Source: Dyadobacter sp. CY347
GTDB taxonomy: Bacteria > Bacteroidota > Bacteroidia > Cytophagales > Spirosomataceae
DNA: 64,000 bases
Reading direction: 5' to 3'
Assembly (NCBI RefSeq): GCF_021502655.1
Contig: NZ_JAKFFT010000002.1
Coordinates: 1,364,001 to 1,428,000 of the forward strand
Shown here: positions 58,365 through 64,000 of the stretch, one piece after another
How positions within the stretch are numbered: the first letter of the stretch is position 1
How the letters are laid out: every line of letters begins with the position of its first letter
Translations under genes and position numbers: made by a program
The notes under the pieces: generated by a model
What the model was told of the DNA's origin: nothing
Databases searched by the model: none
The model's input: the letters and a program-made list of their open reading frames with translations, nothing else

Positions 58365-60662
58365 TTAACGCTTAATTTTTTCTAATTCTTGTGCATTCAC
58401 TTTGATAGGGAATTTTGCCTCCAACCGGTTCATTAACTGTTTTTCCAGTTCTTTCTGATAATCATTGATCACACTTCCGCGTGCTTCGGAAAATGTCTTG
58501 CCACGCGAAGGCTCAATTTTTTGCACGGAAGTCCAGAAAACCTTATTGTTATCCGTCACCGTTTGCTCGCCTGCCTGCCATTTGAATTTGGTAAACAATG
58601 GATTTTCTTTGGTAAAATAGCCATCCCGGATCATCACAGCATCAGGCACGTCAGCATTATACACATTCTCGACGTCTTCTTTCGACTGGCTGTAAAACTG
58701 GAAGCTAACCCGTCGGTTGCGATCCGCCTCTGCCGCCTGCCTGAATGAGCCGTAATCTTTTTCGATGATCCGCAAAATCGGGATATTGCGGCCATTCAGA
58801 TACTTCACAACGTTCCTGATCCGGTTTGCGGATGTGATCTCACTTTCGTCCGTAGACCTGTAACCCGCAATTTCTACAATGTAATCAGGATTCTTTTCCA
58901 TTACAATATAAACGTCGTTGAGCGCTTCAAGTTGCTCATTATCAATTTCACTCGCATTTGCGGCGAACAAAATTTCTCTCGATCTTCTTTCCAGCTTGTA
59001 AGGGCTTTGTGAAAGTGTCCTTTTAATTGCATTCACAGTCTGTGTGTCTTTGGCAGAAACAATTGTCGCCAACGCACGTTCCGGGAACTGATAACGGTCC
59101 TTATGCTGATCGTAAAACGCTTTCTGGCCGGTAGAATCAGTCAATGAACGCCCCCAGACGTTTTCCTCCATTACCTGCGAAAGCAGCACACCTTCCTTGA
59201 TCTCGCTGATCAGGCTGCGGAATTCAGCATTGGTTTCTTCCAGATGTTCTTTTTCAAAATCAGCCAGACTTTCAGTAACATAATCATTATAATATCTGCG
59301 AAAGACAACCTGTGGGGATGAACCCTTCGGTTTGGCCTGTTGCTTTCTTTTTACATAGTTCAGAAAGCTCAGCGCATCATAAGGCAGCTCCTCAATTTTA
59401 AATAACGCAATAGAGGCCCAATCTGTTGACACCGCACTCAGATAATCCCAGTTGCCTGCTAAGATTGTGCTGTCTCCAAGCGCGGCAACCGCGTTCCATT
59501 GATCTGCAAATTCCTGAACCTTATATTTTTCGCGAAGTCGCTTTGCATTGGCCTGTTCCAGAATTTTTCCTCTCGAATCCGTTACAACTTTTTTGCGAAG
59601 CGAAGGCGCCATGACGCTGTAAGGTTCAATGCCGCGTTTTTCTGCCAGCCGCACAATGTGCCAGCCATACATGGTCAGGACAGGTTTGGAATAGGCGTTC
59701 ACCTTACTCAATGCAAATGCAGCTTCTTCGATTTCCGGCACCATTTGGCCTGTGCCGAACATCGGCAATAACCCCTTGTTTTTTCTGGATTGTTTGTCGT
59801 CCGAAAAGCTTTCAACCACCGCTTCCCAATCTTCCCCGCTTTCCAGCAAACCATAGGCTTCATCGATGCGCGCCTTTGCCGATTCCTTTTGCGCCGCAGT
59901 TCCGGCAGTATCCTGCTGGACCATAATGTGTGCAATCCGCACCATACCGCGGTTTGAACGACGGTCCATCACTTTTACCAAGTGATATCCTGCTTTCGTG
60001 CAGATAGGCTGGGACACTCTTCCGACAGGCAACGTATAAGCAGCGGTTTCAATGGGATAAAGGGTCTGAAAAGCTGTGAAGTAACCTAGGTCGCCTTTGG
60101 TTTTTGATGCAACGGGATCTTTGGAAAATTTAGCGGCAAGGTCACCGAAATCATTACCTTCCTCCAATCTCCCGCGCAGTGCAATGGCAGCACGGTAAGC
60201 TTCCAATGTATCGGCCGGAGAAGCATCTTCCGAAACACCGATCAAAATATGGGATGCCCTTACTTCTTGTTTCAGCCTGTTATAGGCCTCGTTGGAAAGT
60301 TTTTCAACCAGGGATTTGTCGACCAGGTGGTTTTTAGCAAGCTGCTCGCGGTAGGAAGTGATCTCTTCCTTATAGTCCTGGGTGGTGTCTTTCCCTTCTT
60401 GCTTCGCGTGTAGTACTTTGATTTTTAAATCCTTATATAAATTAAAATACTCTTCCGGAGTTAATTCACGCGTTGAATCAGAAGCATTTTTGTTTTTGTT
60501 ATATGAATCCTGGTAATCTTCAATCGAAAATTTCTCGTTCCCTATTTCCAGTAAGGCGGGTGTTTCAGTTGTTACTGCTGCTTGCTGAGGAGGCGCCGTT
60601 GTTTTACAAGAGCTTACGGTTAAAAGGGCAAGCAGGGCAATGTTGTATTGTATTTTAAGCAT
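58365..60662 (-). CDS. Lipoprotein PPIase with C-terminal OmpA-like domain
   Basis: 765 residues. The signal peptide ends at Cys19 (lipobox TVSSC), so it is lipid-anchored. Parvulin domains lie at about 135-245 and 245-355 (VRASHILIGVSEDASP, SKDPVASKTKGDLGYF; then a second copy with GLLPMFGTGQMVPEIEEAAF). A long helical linker follows. Around residues 605-680 the sequence IVEIAGYRSTDESEITSANRIRNVV with the later DRNRRVSFQFYS resembles the OmpA/MotB peptidoglycan-binding domain. The last part is another helical stretch. It heads the minus-strand group PPIase-SurA-MoxR-dehydrogenase. Confidence 0.78.
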   Translation of the reverse strand: MLKIQYNIALLALLTVSSCKTTAPPQQAAVTTETPALLEIGNEKFSIEDYQDSYNKNKNASDSTRELTPEEYFNLYKDLKIKVLHAKQEGKDTTQDYKEEITSYREQLAKNHLVDKSLVEKLSNEAYNRLKQEVRASHILIGVSEDASPADTLEAYRAAIALRGRLEEGNDFGDLAAKFSKDPVASKTKGDLGYFTAFQTLYPIETAAYTLPVGRVSQPICTKAGYHLVKVMDRRSNRGMVRIAHIMVQQDTAGTAAQKESAKARIDEAYGLLESGEDWEAVVESFSDDKQSRKNKGLLPMFGTGQMVPEIEEAAFALSKVNAYSKPVLTMYGWHIVRLAEKRGIEPYSVMAPSLRKKVVTDSRGKILEQANAKRLREKYKVQEFADQWNAVAALGDSTILAGNWDYLSAVSTDWASIALFKIEELPYDALSFLNYVKRKQQAKPKGSSPQVVFRRYYNDYVTESLADFEKEHLEETNAEFRSLISEIKEGVLLSQVMEENVWGRSLTDSTGQKAFYDQHKDRYQFPERALATIVSAKDTQTVNAIKRTLSQSPYKLERRSREILFAANASEIDNEQLEALNDVYIVMEKNPDYIVEIAGYRSTDESEITSANRIRNVVKYLNGRNIPILRIIEKDYGSFRQAAEADRNRRVSFQFYSQSKEDVENVYNADVPDAVMIRDGYFTKENPLFTKFKWQAGEQTVTDNNKVFWTSVQKIEPSRGKTFSEARGSVINDYQKELEKQLMNRLEAKFPIKVNAQELEKIKR

Positions 60663-61004
60663 ATTTATTAAGCAAAATTTAAAGGAGCTTTCGGCATCAT
60701 ATTACTGCCGTTGAACGCTGGTAAAGCCGGCAAAGTTAGACGCTTTCCGAACAGATTAAAAATATAACGTTCCGGCACGCGATTTGTTCTGTTCCATCCA
60801 CAACGGCTGGGGTTCGGGTATGGCGTGATCACCCCAATGCAAACGTTTGTAATGTATCCTTTCTCAAAACAATCGTTTATTAATGTTCCATTTTGCACTC
60901 CTGGACGATTCTTTGGTTTAATAACGATAAATGCCATTTTTAAGCGTTTCAGGCACAATTTTTTTATCAAATGCGGGCAAAAGTAGTTCTTAAAAAGGTT
61001 GGTT
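60663..61004. other. Intergenic region upstream of the PPIase gene
   Basis: This 342-bp stretch holds the -7 box of the PPIase gene (60731-60738, minus) and a second minus-strand TACTTTTG box at 60985-60978. A minus-strand frame from ATG 60937 to 60668 (89 residues) starts after the second box but shows no recognisable family, so I do not call it a gene. The divergent plus-strand gene starts at 61005. Confidence 0.4.
60731..60738 (-). promoter_or_regulatory. Promoter -7 box (TAACTTTG) of the PPIase lipoprotein gene
   Basis: Exact consensus on the minus strand, 68 bp before the start codon, leader near 63 nt. Confidence 0.5.
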
Positions 61005-61487
61005 ATGGAAGAGAGTAGAAAAAATGATTTCGTTCAGGCAATCAGAGCATTGTGGATCGAGCAGAAAACCAGAGAACTCCTTTATTTAGAAGCATTGAAG
61101 AAGGACAATATGGGCCCTTGCAGGCGCATTCTCAGCCAGGGCCATGTAAGTGCTTTATTGTTCCAGAAGGAGATCAAGTGGATATACGATTATTTTAAGT
61201 GTTTCCTCACAGATAAGGAGTTGGGAGAAACGAATCATATCACGGCGAGGGCAGCATTGAAAATGCTGGAAGACGTCGAAGAAAAAGAGGAGATCGCAAC
61301 GTGCCTGAAAAAAGTGGAAGCGGCAACATTACAACTTTACAAAAAGCTCCGCATTTACGTCGATAAAGATTCCGAAGCAAGACAAATGCTGGACGAACAT
61401 CTGGTCCGCATTTCAGAATTTTATGAATCGTTATGCAAGCTTGAAGTCGGAACGCGGACTAAGATCGGATATACGGCAGCGGCTTAA
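61005..61487 (+). CDS. Helical four-helix-bundle-like protein, unknown function
   Basis: About 160 residues from the ATG at 61005 (a TTG at 60999 would add two residues). Almost entirely helical, with acidic and aromatic helices (NDFVQAIRALWIEQKTRELLYLEAL and LFQKEIKWIYDYFKCFLTDKEL). The style resembles DUF2383/ferritin-like bundles such as the protein at 29575, but no metal-binding motif is evident. No leader peptide. Divergent from the PPIase gene. Confidence 0.5.
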   Translation: MEESRKNDFVQAIRALWIEQKTRELLYLEALKKDNMGPCRRILSQGHVSALLFQKEIKWIYDYFKCFLTDKELGETNHITARAALKMLEDVEEKEEIATCLKKVEAATLQLYKKLRIYVDKDSEARQMLDEHLVRISEFYESLCKLEVGTRTKIGYTAAA

Positions 61488-61496
61488 CTTGCGCAT

Positions 61497-61886
61497 TTAA
61501 ATCTCATACAATTCAATCGGCAGGTCATCAGGATCGGCAAAGAATGTGAATTTTTTGCCGGTAAATTCATCTACTCTCACGGCCTCCGTTACGACATTTT
61601 TCTTACGCAGCTGCGCAATCGCCAGTTCAATATCATCAACCTGAAATGCAATGTGCCGCAAGCCGGTGGACTCTGGCCGGGACGGACGTTGTGGAGGGTC
61701 CGGGAATGAAAATAGCTCAATAATGTATTGTCCATTCAGGGAAAGATCAAGCTTATAGGAATTTCTCTCTTCCCGAAAAACTTCCCTTTCTATTTCAAAT
61801 CCCAGAATTTCAGTATAGAAGCGTTTCGATTTGTCGTAATCCGAACAAATGATCGCAATGTGGTGGATGGCTTTAAGTAATTGCAT
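61497..61886 (-). CDS. Glyoxalase/VOC-fold protein
   Basis: A 129-residue single-module VOC protein. Metal ligands are suggested by His9 (IHHIAIICSD region), Glu in YIIELFSFP, His in LRHIAFQV and Glu in PIELYEI, which fits a methylglyoxal lyase-like or related enzyme. Start is the ATG at 61886, supported by a -7 box at 61905-61912. The longer upstream reading overlaps the DUF5009 gene end. Substrate unknown. Confidence 0.82.
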   Translation of the reverse strand: MQLLKAIHHIAIICSDYDKSKRFYTEILGFEIEREVFREERNSYKLDLSLNGQYIIELFSFPDPPQRPSRPESTGLRHIAFQVDDIELAIAQLRKKNVVTEAVRVDEFTGKKFTFFADPDDLPIELYEI

Positions 61887-61904
61887 AATGCTGAATTGTG
61901 AGGT

Positions 61905-61912
61905 CAAATATA
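61905..61912 (-). promoter_or_regulatory. Promoter -7 box (TATATTTG) of the VOC gene
   Basis: Exact consensus on the minus strand, 18 bp before the ATG at 61886, in the 38-bp gap after the DUF5009 gene. Confidence 0.5.
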
Positions 61913-61924
61913 GGCCGCAGATTT

Positions 61925-63112
61925 TTAGATCCTGATAAATATCTTTCGCACGTATAACCAGTAAAGGATTGCCCATTCCACAAGCAGGATGATGGCACCG
62001 CGAACCAACGGCTGGTAATCTAAACCAAATATCAAGTCGTAATTCTGGCTTATATTGATCCTGAATGAACTGTCTATGAAACTCACAATGGTCTCAGCCA
62101 TGACATATGCCACGATCGAGTTGGTCCCGATGACGACAAGCGGGAAGAAGAATTTTTGTTTTTGATTTACATCAACAATAAAATAGAATCCGGCCAGGAA
62201 CAACATACAGATCCCTCCACTAAATAGCGTCCACGCAGGCGTCCATATCCGTTTTACGATCGGATTGATGCCGGTAAAATTCAGGATCAATGCTAACGCG
62301 AGGAGAATCGCCGCTGTTAAGGCGAGGCGTTTCAATAACCAGATGGATGAAGTTGCGGATTTCAGCCACTTTCCGGCAATGAGACCGAGGATCATGGTTC
62401 CTAATGTTGGAATAAAACTTAATGTGCTATATCCGCCACTGTTAAATTTAAATGTTTCGGGGCGCGGAAATAAATTCAGGAACCAGCGGTCAAATGCCCA
62501 GGCAATGTTCGTGTTTTTATTCCAATGCGCTGCAAAGCCTTTCAAATTATGCTCCCAGTTTGCCACATTGCCGGTTTCGGACCAGTCGAAATATGGGCCC
62601 GGTAAGCTGTATAATGCGAATGCAAGACCATATGCCGCCAGAATTCCAGCCAGAGCGCCCCACTGCGTGCGCTCACCAGTAAAGCCCAGCGCAAACAGGA
62701 TTGGGTAACCCAATCCGATCTGAGTTAATGTGTCTTCAAATGTGAAATTGGTTTGCTCACTGTGCATGGAACGGAGGAAAATACCCAGCAGAATCAATGT
62801 CAGCGACCTCCTGAATGTATGCAGCCACATCACTGTGTTACTTTGCTCCCGACTGGCGCGGCTGGCAATGGAGTAGGGAAGTGCCACCCCGACCAAAAAT
62901 GAGAAGGAAGGCTGGATCATGTCGTGCAGGGAGCAGCCAACCCATTCTACGTGACTTTGGTGAAAGCTCAGGAAGGCCCAAAATGCGCTCGCCGGAAACG
63001 CGTCGGCAACTTTTCCCAGCCGCAGCACTTCGGCCATCATCAGGAACATGACGAATCCGCGATAGGCATCGATGGATGAAACACGTTTGGGCGCGGGTAT
63101 ATACTCTTTCAA
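61925..63112 (-). CDS. DUF5009-family membrane protein (acyltransferase-like)
   Basis: A 395-residue polytopic protein with about ten membrane helices. The signature is early: RVSSIDAYRGFVMFLMMAE, then HVEWVGCSLHDMIQPSFSFLVG. The family is related to the heparan-alpha-glucosaminide acetyltransferase fold. The His/Asp of SLHDMIQP are candidate catalytic or substrate residues by family comparison. The role may be sugar or cell-envelope acylation, but the donor and acceptor are not shown. Confidence 0.8.
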   Translation of the reverse strand: MKEYIPAPKRVSSIDAYRGFVMFLMMAEVLRLGKVADAFPASAFWAFLSFHQSHVEWVGCSLHDMIQPSFSFLVGVALPYSIASRASREQSNTVMWLHTFRRSLTLILLGIFLRSMHSEQTNFTFEDTLTQIGLGYPILFALGFTGERTQWGALAGILAAYGLAFALYSLPGPYFDWSETGNVANWEHNLKGFAAHWNKNTNIAWAFDRWFLNLFPRPETFKFNSGGYSTLSFIPTLGTMILGLIAGKWLKSATSSIWLLKRLALTAAILLALALILNFTGINPIVKRIWTPAWTLFSGGICMLFLAGFYFIVDVNQKQKFFFPLVVIGTNSIVAYVMAETIVSFIDSSFRINISQNYDLIFGLDYQPLVRGAIILLVEWAILYWLYVRKIFIRI

Positions 63113-63142
63113 ATTTTGATGGGTTTAGTCAGAGCATAAAAG

Positions 63143-63178
63143 AAAAAACCTCGCCGGATATACCCAGCGAGGTTTTTT
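63143..63178 (-). terminator. Terminator of the GMC oxidoreductase gene
   Basis: A perfect 12-bp stem (63143-63154 with 63167-63178), A-run and T-run on the two sides. It lies 21 bp beyond the stop codon of the minus-strand oxidoreductase. Confidence 0.85.
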
Positions 63179-63199
63179 GTATTCAAAAATATCGTTTAA

Positions 63200-64000
63200 C
63201 TAAACATTCATCTTTTTAAGCTCCTTCACTGCATGGTCTGCCGCACGTGCGGTCATGGCCATGTATGTAAGCGATGGGTTCACGCAAGATGCCGAGGTCA
63301 TAAATGCGCCGTCAGTCACGTACACATTCTCTGCGCCCCAAACCTGATTGTTTTTGTTCAAAACAGATGTTTTAGGATCATTACCCATCCGGGCGGTTCC
63401 CATTTCGTGTATACCAATTCCCGGGTGTTTTGAGTCGTCAATGTATGGCGTAACGTTTTTCAGGCCTGCCGCCTCCAGCATTTCTGCTGCATCGTTCATC
63501 ATATCCACGCGCATTTTCTTCTCGTTTTCACCATATGCTGCATCAAAAACTACAAGCGGAAGTCCCCATTTGTCTTTTTTGGTCGGGTGCAATGTGAAAC
63601 GGTTTTTCTCATCCGCGATCATCTCGCCAAAGCCCTGAATGTTCATATTCCATCCGCCTGGCTCAGAAAGTGACTTTTTGAAATCAGCACCGAAACCGTC
63701 TGTTCCTACGCCGCGTCCCCAGCTTTCGCGGCTTGCGCCTCCCTGGTAACCAAAACCACGAATGTAATCGCGTTTGTCGTCGCCCCAGTTGCGGTAACGT
63801 GGAATGTAGATCCCGTTTGCACGTCGTCCGAAATAATACTTATCTTCAAAACCATCCACATCTGCTCTTGCGCCTACTGCCAAATGGTGGTCCATAATGT
63901 TACGTCCCAGCTGGTCGCTTTCATTTCCCAGTCCATTTGGGAAACGTTTCGACTTGGAGTTCATCAAAATGGAAGCCGAGGCAATGGCCGAAGCGTTCAT
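63200..64000 (-). CDS. GMC-family oxidoreductase, C-terminal part
   Basis: Only the C-terminal 266 residues lie in the window; the gene continues past the right edge, and the Met at 64000 is internal, since the FAD-binding N-terminus is missing. The GMC C-terminal signature is clear: GIHEMGTARMGNDP, then the NVYVTDGAFMTSASCVNPSLTYMAMTARAADH region. Catalytic His and Asn fall in these motifs. In Bacteroidota these enzymes are often glucoside 3-dehydrogenase-like with a Tat leader, but that part cannot be seen here. Confidence 0.85.
   Translation of the reverse strand: MNASAIASASILMNSKSKRFPNGLGNESDQLGRNIMDHHLAVGARADVDGFEDKYYFGRRANGIYIPRYRNWGDDKRDYIRGFGYQGGASRESWGRGVGTDGFGADFKKSLSEPGGWNMNIQGFGEMIADEKNRFTLHPTKKDKWGLPLVVFDAAYGENEKKMRVDMMNDAAEMLEAAGLKNVTPYIDDSKHPGIGIHEMGTARMGNDPKTSVLNKNNQVWGAENVYVTDGAFMTSASCVNPSLTYMAMTARAADHAVKELKKMNV

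Noticed and set aside
60668..60970. Minus-strand frame of up to 100 residues between the PPIase and helical-protein genes
   Set aside because: No family or coding signature seen. A promoter-like box precedes it, so I note it as a possible transcript but not as a gene.
1..64000. tRNA, rRNA, CRISPR array, IS element, prophage or attachment site
   Set aside because: I looked for cloverleaf-like T-loop motifs, spaced repeats, transposase and integrase sequences and found none I could support.

Overview
The window comes from a chromosome of a Bacteroidota bacterium. Family-level features resemble Dyadobacter/Spirosoma-type Cytophagales, but that placement is inference. Supporting signs are promoter boxes of the Bacteroidota type TAnnTTTG in front of many genes, few Shine-Dalgarno sites, frequent TTG/GTG starts, a CarboxypepD_reg-like TonB-dependent outer membrane receptor, YtxJ, SurA-type PPIase lipoproteins and many PAS histidine kinases with single-domain receivers. 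I see no rRNA, tRNA, IS element, prophage or CRISPR array. The last gene runs off the right edge.

Layout. 0.1-0.5 kb: a stand-alone receiver. 0.7-14.5 kb: one long plus-strand block, with two tandem TldD/TldE-like peptidase pairs (both TldD members carry a twin-arginine leader) followed without a break by DUF4159, MoxR ATPase, DUF58, BatA-like and two large membrane-anchored proteins, several genes overlapping or abutting. 14.5-21.9 kb: a minus-strand signalling block holding a Kai-type module (kaiC, two kaiB, PAS histidine kinase, coupled by 4-bp overlaps) downstream of a receiver and a NarL-type regulator, then a DeoR regulator and a membrane histidine kinase. 22-26 kb: a SelA-like PLP enzyme with a Tat-like leader, a YtxJ protein, a toxin-antitoxin pair and a DUF2958-like protein. 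26-29.4 kb: a quinone-stress-like set (ring-cleaving dioxygenase, esterase, pirin), a degenerate receiver and a Crp-type regulator. 29.5-34.6 kb: a four-helix protein, a lipoprotein, GH13 glucosidase, metallo-hydrolase and a receiver. 34.6-45.7 kb: hybrid kinase, GapN-like dehydrogenase, MATE pump, outer membrane receptor, receiver and PAS kinase. 45.6-49.8 kb: probable FUSC/old-yellow-enzyme/EamA operon. 50-54.3 kb: acetyltransferase, ferritin, small conserved protein, glnS and truA. 54.3-60.7 kb: probable operon of two parvulin-type PPIases, a second MoxR and a ketoglutarate semialdehyde dehydrogenase. 61-64 kb: helical protein, glyoxalase-like protein, DUF5009 membrane protein and a GMC oxidoreductase fragment.

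Most interesting parts. First, the 0.7-14.5 kb block joins duplicated, probably exported TldD/TldE peptidases to a MoxR/DUF58/BatA chaperone-like set. In both TldDs the cysteine expected as third metal ligand appears to be aspartate. Second, the Kai-type operon has no kaiA. Its KaiC keeps both ATPase lobes and a Thr/Ser-Ser phosphosite but ends in a coiled coil instead of the KaiA-binding tail, and it is translationally linked to its own kinase. Smaller points are a PPIase-OmpA-like fusion, a GapN-like enzyme lacking the usual general-base Glu, palindromes over the ferritin and deoR-type promoters, and an inverted repeat made by the start codons of two divergent unrelated genes.

All calls rest on reading the sequence and on family knowledge from memory. 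No database search or structure prediction was run. Promoter calls are consensus matches only.
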